Assembly: GCF_017591425.1 (NCBI RefSeq)
Contig: NW_024467106.1
Span: 25,472,501 to 25,536,500, forward strand
Direction of reading: 5' to 3'
Source of the DNA: Ochotona curzoniae
Taxonomy: Eukaryota > Chordata > Mammalia > Lagomorpha > Ochotonidae
Length of the DNA: 64,000 nt
A program made the translations under genes and the position numbers. Below are positions 12,300-24,264 of this stretch, piece after piece (within the stretch, counting starts at the first letter, position 1; the number at the start of each line of letters is the position of its first letter). The notes under the pieces are model-generated. The model was not told where the DNA came from and searched no databases. It saw only the letters and a list, made by a program, of their open reading frames with translations.

Positions 12300-13250
12300 A
12301 TGGCACGTACATTATGTACTTTTTTTCCCCATATCTGATATCCAGTCACAGGAAACTACTGATAATCCAGAACAAAAGGAAAATAGCAAAATGTCTGCTC
12401 AGGAGATAAGGACAGAAGGGACTTGATGTCTGAGCATCTCACTGTTGAGCTGATGAGCTTTCCATGAGTGGATAGATGCTACGAGAAACATTTGCCCATG
12501 ATGTGAATGCTCTTATGTCAACCTCTTCAAGCTGTTTGTTGTCTCTTTATCCGCCTTCAAAGAGAATGCAAACGACCGTAGACTTCAGCATGTCCGATTA
12601 CACCCAATAGCTGGCACTATCACTCCTTTTTCATTTGCTTTGTAATTAAAAATTTGACCCTATCTACTTTAGACCAACATTTTATTAACAAGTAGAAACA
12701 TTTTAATAAGGCCAGCAGCTGCCAAATGTGCGATGTTATGAAACTGAATCTGGCAGAACCTCTTTAGTGAGTGAGAATAATGCTAACCTGCAAAGTCTCA
12801 TCCTCTGACCATTTTCACGCGTACAACCATGGAATGAACCAGATTGATACGCAGCTTCAGGCACCACTTGATATCAGGAGCAAAGAAAGTTCAACGTGCC
12901 CAAGATGTCTGCTCTGATAAATTCAATAAATGTCTTCCTCTTTCAGTCAGTCACGAATATTGAATTTGGCACTTGACTGTTGTCAGTGGGAGGAAGTATG
13001 ATGTCAAATTGCTGCTTTCAACAATCCCATCCTTGGGCATTCATGCTCTTCAAAGAAAGTGGACAATTTCATCAGGTTTCTGCTCCACTAAACCAACACA
13101 ACTGGTTGCAAAGTAAAAAAGTAAATGTTATCATCAATTCACTTCTCTTCATCTGAGGGGCTACTCTGCGGGATTCAGATTTCAGTTGAGCGTAATAGCA
13201 AGCTTTTTATTATAAAAAGGATTCCAGAGTCAATGATTTTATCATCAAAC
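12300..13250. promoter_or_regulatory. Repeat-poor candidate conserved non-coding block
   Basis: About 950 bases with no recognisable transposon and a more even base composition than the flanks. It contains short motifs typical of enhancers, such as gctttgtaattaaaaatttg near 12638 (a homeodomain-type TAATTA context) and gccagcagctgccaaatgtg near 12712 (CAGCTG E-box). No long open frame is present. Conservation cannot be tested here, so the regulatory call is inference. Confidence 0.25.
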
Positions 13251-13878
13251 CTGACCTTCAGATTTTACTTTCTAAAATAAGATATGTAGTTTTTGTTTGT
13301 TTTAATGGAAATGGCTTATTCAAACAGGGAAGGGAAGATCCAAGAAATAATTGAAATATGAATCAGAGCTTATATTTTTACATAAACATATGATTTGGAA
13401 ATATATTTTCTAGAGCTTTATTTTTCTAAGATAAAATTGACTGTTTGGATTGATTTCCTGTGTGATTTATACACTCAACCTGATCACCTGATGTGATTGC
13501 AAAAAGACCTAATGTTCTGAGAAATGAGAAAACAATAAAAAATTCAGCAGCAGCTTTTATAGAACAGGAAAGAAAAAAGCCTCAAGAAGGTTCATCTCAG
13601 TTTAACCACAAGATTAAATGCAATTTGATAATGAATAAGCAAAATCGGGATGGCAGAAGAAGAGATAGGAAATTACTGTTAGATAAAGCGAACAGTTTTA
13701 GCAAACACTCAAGTGATATAGCAGGAAAGAAACGTAAGAATTAAACAGCTCCAAATGCACAGGAAGAGACAATGGGTGTTTATGCTTCATTACTTGTGGA
13801 GGGAGTTACAGAGGAGTATCCGTGACATCACAACAACCATAGTGCATCTCTCCATTCATGTATTTAAGGCACATCCTT
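13251..13878. other. No recognised feature
   Basis: Unassigned sequence between the repeat-poor block and an LTR. An 83-codon lysine-rich open frame (13493-13744) reflects an A-rich tract rather than a recognisable protein. Confidence 0.45.
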
Positions 13879-14380
13879 GTGTGGAAGACACAATAACGAC
13901 CCTTTCAATCACCAGGAATCTATGCCTTAATCTCCAGGACTTGTAAATATGTCACTTTTCATAGCACAGGGAGATTTTATAGTTGTGATTAAGTTAAGCA
14001 TCTTGCCATGCAGACTCTCTAGGACGATACAGCTGAGTCCGATGTAACCATAGGAGTCCTTGTGAGACAGGAAGGCAAAAATCACACAAGTGTATGTGGT
14101 GATGTAATCAGATAAAGGAGGGATTTGGGAAAGGCATGCTGCAGTGTTTGAAGATACGCTGTAAACGACATTGCCAACCAAGGAACATGGCTGACCTCCA
14201 GAAAACTGAATAGATCCTCCAAGTGTCTCCAAAGGAAAACATGACCCTGTTTACACTGTAATTTGATCCTTTTGAAGTTCAATTCTAACCCCCACAATTG
14301 CAAGAAAATTAAGTTGTGAGTGCTATTTAAAGCTACCAACTTTGTGGTATTCTGTTCCAGCAGCAATTGGAAACTGATAA
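13879..14380 (+). mobile_element. MaLR (MLT1-like) solo LTR
   Basis: Blocks match an MLT1-type LTR in order: ccttaatctccaggacttgt (13925), gttgtgattaagttaagcat (13982), ggagtccttgtgagacagga (14050), gcatgctgcagtg, then ccaactttgtggtattctgt and cagcagcaattggaaactga at the 3' end. No internal gag- or pol-like sequence is attached, so it is a solo LTR. Open frames of 101 and 116 codons on the minus strand lie inside it and are not genes. Confidence 0.75.
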
Positions 14381-14744
14381 ACTCATTTCCCACACACTTC
14401 TTCATTCCTGTGCGTAATACATTCCAGTACATAGCAACAAGTTAACACATCTAAAAGTAATTTTGTCATAGTATTTCTTGCCTAAAGCCTGCATCATTGC
14501 CCCATTCCTAAATGAAAAATGCACTGCTGCGTGTAACGCCATAACTTAACACTATCTTCAGTCAGTTTGCCAAGCTTAGGTAGCAGTAATAACACAGAAT
14601 TTCCCAAAAGGTTTTCTCTTAGTCAAGGGTCTTTGCTCCAACTTGTCTTTTCAAAGGGAAAGATTATGATCAAGTAACATCATGTGAGGTGGAGTCTAAA
14701 CTTTATTTGATACAAGACAAGTTGATGGATTTGTATACAAGGGG
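14381..14744. other. No recognised feature
   Basis: Unassigned sequence between an LTR and a small DNA element. Confidence 0.4.
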
Positions 14745-14850
14745 TTTTCCAAAAGTCTACGGAAAATGTGCATTAAAATTATGCGTTTATCAATTTTTCT
14801 CCTGAACCAAAATGAATATCTTTGAATTCTACTTGCCATAAACTTTCTAT
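14745..14850 (+). mobile_element. Small MITE-like element, second copy
   Basis: The left end ttttccaaaagtctacggaa pairs in inverted orientation with the right end ttgccataaactttctatg. The interior has the shared aaccaaaatgaatatctttg block. It is the same family as 6229-6342. Confidence 0.6.
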
Positions 14851-14949
14851 GTGTCTACTCTTATACATGAAATATTTAGCTGTCAAAGGCTTCAAAAATT
14901 GGGGAAAATAGATAAGAGGAACATATGAAAAATATTTTATAATATCCAG

Positions 14950-15033
14950 ACAATTCAGACAAATGATAGAGATTATATTAGGTAGATTTGCACAATTCAG
15001 ACAAATGATAGAGATTATATTAGGTAGATTTGC
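14950..15033. repeat. Exact two-copy 42-bp tandem duplication
   Basis: Positions 14950-14991 and 14992-15033 are identical, each beginning acaattcagacaaatgatag and ending ggtagatttgc. The duplication preserves reading phase and produces a repeated 14-residue block in an open frame at 14779-15117 (minus), but that frame has no other sign of being a gene. Confidence 0.97.
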
Positions 15034-15419
15034 AGAAAACCAAAAGATGCATTTCATATTAAATAAGTACATTAACAGGAAAGTATATGGATAAACATTC
15101 AACTGAATAAAGTTCATTAAAATAATAGTACATTTTCAGTCATAAATTAGTAAATCTTGAAAGTTATAATAACGTATACAGTAGGACACAAGGACTTAAG
15201 AAATTTAAAGTCCTGTTAATATACCATTTCAGCAATACAGACTGAAAGCATTAAAAATAAAGTCATTCATTTGATTAATGTGTCTGTAGGTATTTATGAA
15301 CATTTATATAAGATACAGATTATGTGAGAAGGAAATGATGAAATCATGATACGTATATTTTATGGAGTCTATATAACCTAATTTTTAAAATTACGTATTT
15401 ATGAATTAAGTGAAAAATA
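15034..15419. other. No recognised feature
   Basis: AT-rich unassigned sequence. Confidence 0.4.
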
Positions 15420-15645
15420 AAGACCTTCTGTCTGCTAGCTCCCTCGTCCAGTGCAGCAGCAGAGCTGCTTATCCACGTGGAAGGCTGGAGCACAAGGATT
15501 TGAGCCTGCGTGTAGTGTGTCCTTGGCACATCTGCTCCATCCTAAAGCTAGGCTGGCAGCACACACGGATCTAGATCCCAGGCATTTGGAAATGGGATAC
15601 AGGTCTCCCAAGCAGTGACTAACCCATTGCTTCATCTCACCCACT
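15420..15645 (-). mobile_element. Old, diverged CSINE, antisense
   Basis: On the minus strand the sequence runs gcaatgggttagtcactgct, gggagacctgtatcccattt, aaatgcctgggatctagatc, then tcaaatccttgtgctccagc and ccttccacgtggataagcag. This is the head-to-middle order of an old C repeat. The usual terminal block is missing. Confidence 0.6.
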
Positions 15646-15961
15646 CATAACCCAGAAGTTTTTAATGACTTTTCAGAAAAAAAATAGCATAACTTTTTGA
15701 ACTCTCCAGATAATAAGAACTTCATGCATTTAATATTGTTATCTACGTGACATATGGCTTTTTTATTTGAATTTCTGCTTTCTATCGTCCTTAGAAAAGC
15801 AGGGAAATGAATTAATGTGTGGTATGCAAGTTAACCTCTAACATTCAGTCTTTAGTTATCACCTTGCTATGGAATCTAAATTTTTTTAATTATGTTTTTC
15901 AAATTTCTTTCTTTTTTCATATGACTGTGCAGTTAAATGACAGAGAATTGTTAAAAGAATT

Positions 15962-16292
15962 GGGACAAAGAGACCATCACTGTAGCCTAGCAGCTGAAGT
16001 CCTTACCTTGCATGCACCAGGGTTCCATATTGGCACCAGTTCTAATCCTGGCAGCCCCACTCTCCATCCAGCTTCTTGCTTGTGGTCTAGGAAAGCAGTT
16101 GAGGACAAACTAAAGCCTTGGGACCCTGCTCCTGCGTGGGAGACCCAGATGGAGCTCCTGGCTTCAAATCAGCTCAGCTCTGGCTGTTGTGGCCACTTGG
16201 GAAATGAATCAGCAGACAGAAGATCTTCCTCTCTGTCTCACCTTCTCTCTGTAAATATAATTTTCCAGTAAAAGTAAATAAATTTTTAAAAA
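15962..16292 (+). mobile_element. CSINE, pika-type, near full length
   Basis: Contains actgtagcctagcagctgaa, ggcaccagttctaatcctgg (B-box region), agcttcttgcttgtggtcta, gcgtgggagacccagatgga, agaagatcttcctctctgtc and an aaagtaaataaattttt tail. An imperfect flanking pair, aaaagaattggga (from about 15953) and aaaagtaattagga (from about 16289), may be the target-site duplication. A 150-codon open frame (15819-16271), the longest in the window, is mostly inside this SINE and is not a gene. Confidence 0.92.
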
Positions 16293-19200
16293 GTAATTAG
16301 GAGAAATGGCTGTTTAATTTCACTATCATAGAAGCTGTGGGAAAAAATCTTGCATTTTCTCATGTCATAGCACATTTTAACGGAATATTTCTTGCCATAT
16401 ACAAGATCAAAATTTATGTAAGCAAAACAACAGCTTATGTTCTTCAAGCAAAATGAAACAACACAGTAAGTGATTGTTTAAAATATTTAAATCTAGACAT
16501 AGACATCTGGCTTCATTGATACCTTAGATAATTCATTATTAAATTATTTTCATCAAGACTATATGCAAGCTTGCTTCATTCTAGGTGATATGTAGAACCT
16601 ATCTTCAACCAATTTATATCAGTGTATCATAGTGTAAAACTCTTGTGTATGAGTTATTGAGATAAACTCCATGTAAAAATATTATGCAGCATCAATAGAA
16701 GTAGGAAATAGAGCTTGCTACTCTTGCTAGTACAAACTCAGGGAATTTCTGGTGATTATAGCAGACCAAACTGGCAGTAATAACATCACAAGGTTCCTAG
16801 GACCATCTGCTATGTTAGAGTAACCTGGTATTTTAGTTGGATTAGCATTGATGGCAACATCACAGGTTAAAACCACAGCTCTAAAGACAAGCACACACAG
16901 GCCGGGCACCTGGGCCTCCGACATGGAAAAGGTGCCAATGTCAGGAATGTATCCACCAGTCATTTAAAGACAGAGGGAATCACTGAAGTAGTGCTTGGTT
17001 GCCATGGATCATACAAGAACAAAACAGCCAGTGAGACTCATGGCAAAACATACATGAGTCTTCTGGTTTCTAAACAAAGCAGCTAATTTGGAAACATTAA
17101 AATGGTTTCTGTCACTAGATAAGTGATTTCCTGATTTTATATCTTTATTTAGTGACATTTAAGTTGCAGAATGGAAAAAGTTGAAGTCTTTTGTTTTTAC
17201 CGTAGCAGTTGTTCCATATTTGAATAGCATCCCTTTGTCATGCACAGACAGAAGCAAGTCTTATTAAAATTTTGTAAGAGGAGATTCTTTACTTCTTTTC
17301 CCACCTGGAGTATCAGCTTCTTGACTACAAATCTCACTCATGATAAATGATTTCCCTGTCTGTGAAAATAGATGAGGGATGAATTTCTTTGGGAATGCAT
17401 ATTCTTATAAGACACCCATGCTGAAAAGACATTGCAAACCTGAACAATGAAACATCTGCAATAAGGAAAGATCTATAAAATGTTATCTTAAGCACAATAA
17501 ACACAAACTATGAAAACTTCTAAGTCTGGCAATAACTTTTAATAAAATATGCTAGGAAATTGGTGAAATAATTAGTTTGATGTTTTAGATAAGAGAAATG
17601 TGTCTAGCTTCTCTCCTGTCTCCATTTGTCCATTATGATTTATTGATTCTCTTCTTTGAAATTTCAAACTGCAGCAATTGATTCTGGAGGTTATTCACCT
17701 CGTTGATTCAAGGACTTTGGTAATAGTTACAAATAATTCTGTCTCAGTACTCTTGGTCAATCTGTTCTCACATGAAATCTTTATCAACGATTTTACTTAC
17801 TCTCAGTTGTGACATGTTGTATTCCCCAGGATTCACAAGTACCATTGCAACATTTTCACATTGCAACAGATCAACTGGAGGATTTGCTAAGAATTCAGAT
17901 TTCAAGGTTATACTCTCAAAAAATATTGTAGGTGAGGCCTCAGAAACTGTAACTGAACAACATCTTTAAACCCCACATCAGAAACACAACCAGACTTGAA
18001 AACTGGAATTTATAGAAAAGTTACCATCGATACCTAGTGAAGTAGAGATTTCTTGGGGCCCTTTGGCTTTCTAATGCAAGGTCTCTGGGATCTTCCCCTA
18101 ACACACATACCGAGTAAGGAGTGAGAGGGTTTGAAACTTCATCTTCATTTTTATAGATAATTGTTTCTTCCAGACTCAAATATGGAACACATTGAACCTG
18201 AAAAAAAAATCTGTCTTTACAATGAATCTTTTATTATGTGTTTTATGCTAAGGATGACAATCACATACTTACCATGGCTCTCCATTAATAATGAGTTTTG
18301 TTGTATACTTCAAGTTCGTTGTTAAGTAAGTACCTCAGATGACCCTGGAGAAACAATGAGTTAGCACTATAGCCTTGGAACCAAATGAAAAAATAGAAAG
18401 CCTCATAAACAAGTTTTGATAAAGGCAGGAATTATGGCAGACAAAAATGAAGTTTGAACTCCAACCAGATTTGAGCAATTAGATATGAACATGAGGTCAG
18501 AGGAAGTAATAGTTCAAGAATCCAACATGTGTTGCAACTTGAGAATCTTCTGACAAAATATGTGAGGTAGGAGGAGAACAGAAAATGGTTAAGTCCATAC
18601 TTTTAGACAAGGCTGCAGAGATAAATAGAATCTTCAAGGCAAAGGCAAGGGCAGAATCCAACTGCTTAGAGAATTTAAAGTGATGCTATTCAGGAACAAA
18701 AATAGGAAAGAAAGGATACTCCTGAAGTAGTGAGTGATTTTCTCTGCTCATTTTACCATCTCCTGTTAGGACAGTGTGGCCCTGAAACCACAAATGTATC
18801 ATCACCCACAGAAGATGATCAGAAGTCAGGAAGAATACTGAGTCCCCGAATGAGGTAAAACCAGCAGAGTGAGCATTGCTGGAAGCTCTCAGATGTCAGG
18901 AACACCCAGCAGAGAATTTGCTTCCTTGCACTTCTTAATCATTCTCCTGCGCCTCATGATGGATAAAGGAATATTCTAGTCCCTACGGCCTCATATCTAT
19001 AAATATAAGAAACTGGAGATACCTTTCATCTCACGTCTCCATGTTATCTTAATTTCTCCATAATTTTGTAGAAAGGAGGACTGGGTAGAAAGGATAATTA
19101 TGCTCCCAAATCTCCTCTCTAGAATTCATGGAAATTTGTTCACCTTAAGTAAAATGATTTTTTTAATTAAAAAAAAAATTCTCCATGACTTTCATAAAAT

Positions 19201-19357
19201 CAATTGAGTGGATCATACTTTGTTCCTCAGCTGCAGAAATAAAAAACAACTTAACTAGCAAAGGTTTTATATATCCAATTGAAAGAGAAAAATGAAAGCT
19301 ATTAATGAAAATCATAGAATTGCTCAGATCTCACAACAATGTAATGCTAAAAATTTT
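16293..19357. other. Long single-copy stretch, no recognised feature
   Basis: About 3 kb without an assignable transposon. A 78-codon minus-strand frame at 16727-16963 is hydrophobic in places but matches no family I know and lacks splice or poly-A context. The 18.3-18.9 kb segment is purine-rich and unclassified. Confidence 0.5.
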
Positions 19358-19500
19358 GCAACCTCGAACAAGTCATTTAGCATTTAAAGCCTCAGTGCCA
19401 TTGCTTGCAATATCAAAAGGATGGTACTTACTCAGAATATTTCATGAGATTGTAATGAGGTCCAAATGATTTAATACAAAGCACTTCTAATATGAAGAAA
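19358..19500 (+). mobile_element. MIR SINE
   Basis: Sense-orientation MIR core: aacctcgaacaagtcattta, agcctcagtgccattgcttg, atggtacttactcagaatat, gagattgtaatgaggtccaa, then gatttaatacaaagcactt. Diverged but in the correct order. Confidence 0.75.
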
Positions 19501-19530
19501 AGAATTTCTAATATAATTATTAATATTATG

Positions 19531-19842
19531 CAGTTAGTCCTCTATATGCATGGTTTTCATATCCATGTATTTCACCAATATCACAGAAAAGATTGCATCT
19601 GTACTGTACATATACAGACATTATTATTCCCTAAACTATAAAAGGTAATAACTATTACATAGCATTTACATTATATTAAGTAGTATGAATAATCTACCGA
19701 TGATTTCAAGTGCATAGTAGGAGATGTGTGTATTATATGCAAATGCAATACATTCTACATAAGGAACTTTAGCATAACAGATTTTTTATATCCACAGAGA
19801 GATCTTGGAATCAATACTCTGCAGATATCAAAGAACAACTGT
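19531..19842. mobile_element. MER2-like Tigger MITE, complete
   Basis: The left end cagttagtcctctatatgca and the right end, near aaagaacaactg, form inverted termini. The body follows a MER2-type element: gattgcatctgtactgtaca, ttattattccctaaactata, acatagcatttacattatat, tatgcaaatgcaatacattc, taaggaactttagcataaca. At about 312 bp it is close to a complete non-autonomous element. It encodes no transposase. Confidence 0.85.
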
Positions 19843-20696
19843 TTCTTTGATCAGTATTTTAATTAGTAACATTCACGTGATGATACAATTGCAGCAAATT
19901 ACATTTTGACAGCACAAGCAATGCAAAAATATATACAAATGAGACAAAATGTAAATAGGTACACAATTTTTGAAGAGTACAATACGAAAGTTCCACAACA
20001 GGGCAGGATAAAATGAAATCAAAATTTAATACTTTTTGACATGTAATTTCTTCTTTTAAATTGCACAAAACTGCTACAAAAATATGAATAATATTAAAGG
20101 AGATGCCAATTGATATTCCTAACTTGATAAATAGTCAATTCTGCTTTTGACAAGCAAATTCCTAAGACTGGCATGGACTTACAGGAAGTACAGAATGGGA
20201 AAGGACCAAATCACTCTTTGCTAGAATTGTTTCTCAGTAATACAGAATGCTGTTTAATACTGACCTGGTGAAGAGCATCTTTACCTATCCAAATGATTTG
20301 GACAGACTTAGAATCAACGTAAACTCAGAGATTTTTGCCTTTTGTAGATTAATGTTCACTCAAATATCTGGCTCTTATGCTTCTAGTGTAAATAAACATC
20401 AGCCAATATCAAATGCACAAGTGAAAATACAGAAAGGGACAGAAGGAACTCATGCCAGCACCTACAGTGTGACAGCTATAATCAACATTTGCAGTGCTTT
20501 CTAAGGCAGAAATGAAGTCACGTGTGGGAAAAGGACATTTATAACAGGAAATAAGAACAGAACGTGTTCAAGCTTAAACTCTTTAACAGCTCTGCTTGCT
20601 GAAAATGTGACCCAATAGTATGAATCATCAGAATAAGTTTTTATGACATAGTTAACACTGATATGCCAGTTAACTATTTTTAACATTTTTTTTTTC
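19843..20696. other. No recognised feature
   Basis: AT-rich unassigned sequence. The 85-codon plus frame at 20247-20504 has no recognisable domain. Confidence 0.4.
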
Positions 20697-20996
20697 CGGG
20701 GCAGGTGTTTGGTGCACTGATTAACACACAATTTGGGACACCTACATCCCATCTCAGAGGTTCTGCTTACTTTCAATTCTAAAATCGCATTAAGGTAAGT
20801 CCTTGCTGGCAGGAGAAAATGTCTCAAATATGCGGGTTCTTGACATTCACAAAGAAAATCCAGATTGAGTCCAGGATCCTGGTCTGAAATATGTCTAGCC
20901 CCAGTTAACATGGGCATTTGAGGATTGAAATCAGCAGATTGAAAATTCTCTCACACTCCCTCTCCCTCTCCCTCTCAAATAAAATTAAAATTAATA
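20697..20996 (+). mobile_element. CSINE, older subfamily
   Basis: Blocks are tgtttggtgcactgattaac, tgggacacctacatcccatc, ttgacattcacaaagaaaat, ccagattgagtccaggatcc, atgggcatttgaggattgaa and a (ctccct)-type run before caaataaaatt. The tail type marks an older copy. Confidence 0.8.
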
Positions 20997-21599
20997 ACTG
21001 ATATATGAATAAATTTTTATAAAATAACTAGATTGGTTTCTGCCTGCTGGTTGGACTGGTACTCATATAGTATCCAGCTATCTCCACCTTACATTGTTTT
21101 AACTCAGGGTTTACATCGGTGTGATATACAGATGTATATTTTGAAATCTGAAGTTCAGTCTTTTGCTCAACAATGAGCCATACCTTCCAATTAGGCAAGA
21201 ACAAAAAACCTGCGCACCACCATCATGATATCCAGTGGTTAGACATAACATATGGATTTTTGACACATATTTTATATGGGTTTCCACTCTGCATTCCTTG
21301 AATGTAACCGCATCATCAATTGAAGAGCATAGATAGTTGGCATTTAAGTAAAAAGCTATGAAAAATTGACGGAAATTGTCAGAACAATGAGCATGCAGTG
21401 TCCAGATAAAAGGAAATGAAAACAGACATGAGAAAAGAAAAAAAAAAAACAGCAACTGCCAAAGTAGAAACAAAATTGGATCACAATACTTTGAAAGACA
21501 AGAAAAAGCGATCTTGTAGGGAACAGAAAATGATCAATGTGGTTACAAGGATGCTTGATAAGTATGTTTAAAAGAAATCCCAGATTATTATCTTAACAA
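20997..21599. other. No recognised feature
   Basis: AT-rich unassigned sequence. A 120-codon minus frame (21111-21473) begins with a run of Phe and Leu codons generated by an A-rich tract and is not convincing as a gene. Confidence 0.4.
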
Positions 21600-21799
21600 A
21601 AGATGGCCCAAAATCTTGGGATCCTGCTCCTTTCCTGGGAGACCCAGATGAAGCTCCAGGCTCTTGGATTTGAATTGGCATGGCTGTGGGTGTTGCAGCC
21701 ACATGGGGAGTGAATCAAAGATGGAAGATCTTTCTCTCTGTCTCTCCTCCTTTCTGTATGTCTGACTTTGTAATAAAAAGAAATAATTCTTCAAAAAAA
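21600..21799 (+). mobile_element. CSINE, 5'-truncated
   Basis: Begins in the middle at agatggcccaaaatcttggg and continues through ctgggagacccagatgaagc, ggatttgaattggcatggct, agatctttctctctgtctct and a gtctgactttgtaataaaaa tail. The head with the promoter boxes is absent. Confidence 0.9.
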
Positions 21800-22325
21800 G
21801 TAATAGCATAAACAAAAAGTGGATGTAATTGAAATTCTACACCATAAATGCATAATATGCCTATTTAAATATTCATGAAATCATAACAAAATTAAGTATG
21901 CATTTCATCACTAACTAAACCAAGAAATTTCAAATTCAAATGAGCAAAGATACAGACAATAGTTTGAGAGCATAACTAAAATAAGAAACAAAACAAAACT
22001 TATACAAGTGATATATCATATCAGTACTGCTCACCAAGATTTGAATATCCAGTATTAATTTTTTCCAATTTCAAAAGATGAGAGCTGCATATCCCTATTC
22101 CCTTTAATCCATGTTCATGTGACTTTATTAGCTAATAATTTCAGAAAGTTGTGCTCAAGTAACTAACACAATTCTAGATAGTTTTATTTGCGCACCAAAA
22201 GAGCAACCCCTGACAGATTATGATTATAATTATGATTATGATCATGAAGTTACTGTTATCCAAACTTGAATTGTTTCATGTTTATTAAACACACACCTAT
22301 GTGTATGACTCTGTGTGTGTGTATG
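21800..22325. other. No recognised feature
   Basis: AT-rich unassigned sequence. It includes a short imperfect ATTATG run near 22219. Confidence 0.4.
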
Positions 22326-22572
22326 TGGACAGACTTGGCTACTCTGCTTCTCATCTAGCTTCAGCTAATGCACCTGGAAAAGAAGCAGAGGATGGTCCTA
22401 GTACTTGGGTGCCTGCCATGATATATGAAATTCACATGGTGTTCGTGATTCTTGCCTTTGGCCGACCCAACCATGGCTGTTGCTGGCATTTGGAGAGCGA
22501 ACCCATAGATGAAAGATTGCTCTCTCTCTCTGCTCTCTCTCTCTCTCCCCTCTTTCTTTCAATTGAATAAAC
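22326..22572 (+). mobile_element. CSINE, older subfamily, 5'-truncated
   Basis: Contains ctcatctagcttcagctaat, cacctggaaaagaagcagag, cttgggtgcctgccatgata, ggctgttgctggcatttgga, then a pure ctctct run and tttcaattgaataaaca. The tail is of the older type. Confidence 0.8.
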
Positions 22573-22732
22573 ACATGCCTAAGACATTTCTGTAATAGAA
22601 GAAATACTTTCTTATAAATCAAGCTTTAAGAACATATAAAATACTCCTAAAGAATCTTCCTTCTAAGTTACTATCATTAATTTGACTTTACTCCAAAACT
22701 CAGTTTCTCTACATCTCTCCTCTGATATCTAC

Positions 22733-22823
<91 letters not shown>

Positions 22824-22834
22824 CAGATAGATAG
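22733..22834. repeat. (GATA)n microsatellite
   Basis: About 25 GATA units with one shortened unit near 22790 and one GACA variant near 22822. It lies about 160 bases downstream of a CSINE. Confidence 0.98.
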
Positions 22835-23654
22835 GAAATAAAATCCAAGTGACTTACCTTGAACCTGACCAAAGATACTGAGTTCAACACAGACATACCC
22901 TTTCAGTAATCAGAATTCTAAATTGTGTTTAGCAGGATATTTCCAGAGGTAAAAAAAAAAAGTGATTTTATTAAAGATCATCACTGGCCCATATGCCACC
23001 AACAAAGAATGACGCAACTGTCTAGATATTAGACTTTATTAACAGTGGCACTAAAACAGGAGTGTTGGATGGAAGATGTCTTAAAGTTGTTGTCTCCAGT
23101 GAGAAGTTACTTGGCATTACTTATACATGGCAGATGGTCAGAGTTATCACTCAAATAGTAAATAAAATTTAAAATACAGGATCTGTGCCAATTTCTGCAT
23201 GCATTGTCATAATTCTAAACTAAGATCTTATAAATTATCAAGTTTTATTATAAAGCTAATTTTCCATATCATGTTTTATGCAGAGAATTCGTGTTCATAA
23301 CAAAAATTATAAGAAGCAAAATATGTTTCTTTGAATTCATCACTGACAATTAATTAACAGTTTTCTGTGTGGCCTCAGACCTAAAATCATCACAAATATC
23401 TAGGGCAAATTTTCTTAGCTTTCTTGTTTGTTCTTTCCATTCAAACAGCATTTTCATCCAACTTCACTTTCTTGCCTTTGATGGAAAAAAGCCATTCTCT
23501 CTCAGTCTCACTTTTTCATTCAGCATGCTACCCAAGGCAATACACACTCTAAAAAGAACCATAGTCATACCAAGCGAGCAAAAAGGAAATGAAGTCCAGA
23601 TGGCTATGCTGGAACTTCTTTCTTCTGGCTCCACCTAGGATTCATTGCTGGACT
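22835..23654. other. No recognised feature
   Basis: AT-rich unassigned sequence. The 89-codon plus frame at 23369-23638 has no known motif. Confidence 0.4.
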
Positions 23655-24004
23655 CCTTTCAATTTTTTAATGCTAATTTTAGTAGTTTTATGATATAGTT
23701 CCATAGGCTCTTGGATTTCCCTTCCTCCCTCCTTAAATCCTCTCCCCAGCACTGGTTCTCCCCATATAATTTACAGAACTATATTCCTTCATAAATAGTC
23801 CATCATTCTGCTCTTCAACTTTATCCTGACATTGTAGATACGGACAATGGTAGAAAGTCCAGTATCCTATTGTCAAGATATATTTAACAGTTTAATTGGG
23901 AGTCCGTCTTTGATTTGGAAATTGAGGTGCATATTGCATTGTATCTTCACATCTGGATATGGTAGGCCCTATTACAAAGTTACCATGAATCCCCTTAAGT
24001 AAAA
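23655..24004 (-). mobile_element. Lagomorph L1 3' UTR, antisense
   Basis: Contains tatgatatagttccataggc, a cttccctccttaaatcctct pyrimidine stretch, cattctgctcttcaacttta, cattgtagatacggacaatg, agaaagtccagtatcctatt and gtttaattgggagtccgtct. The same ordered blocks recur at 51466-51680 and 55925-56160, always on this strand. Confidence 0.7.
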
Positions 24005-24255
24005 GCCATTAAACAAAATTGACAACAAGAAGAAAAATAGGAAGTTTACAACACCGTAAATTTAAATAACGTGTTACTGAATGACCCATGTATTACTGAA
24101 GAAATGAAAAATAAAATGAAAAATCTTCTTGAAGCAAATGATGCTATGGTAGGAATTATGAGTCAGTGAAGAAATCAACAAGAAAAAATCTTTTTTTGAA
24201 CAAACGAAAATAAAAGCAAAAAATCAAATCCCATGAGATGTAAAATAAGTATTGA
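24005..24255 (+). mobile_element. L1 ORF2 fragment in sense orientation, internally repeated
   Basis: Reads as L1 ORF2 just downstream of the endonuclease region: ttgacaacaagaagaaaaat, ttacaacaccgtaaatttaa, gtgttactgaatgacccatg, actgaagaaatgaaaaataa. A second version of the last block follows at about 24163 as cagtgaagaaatcaacaaga, leading to caaatcccatgagatgtaaa. It lies between two antisense L1 pieces, which implies an inversion or a nested insertion. Confidence 0.65.
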
Positions 24256-24264
24256 AAAAGCTAT

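Noticed and set aside
14082..14432. 116-codon minus-strand open frame
   Set aside because: It lies within and antisense to an MLT1-like LTR.
15819..16271. Longest open frame (150 codons)
   Set aside because: Most of it is translation of a CSINE, and it shows no domain or splice context.
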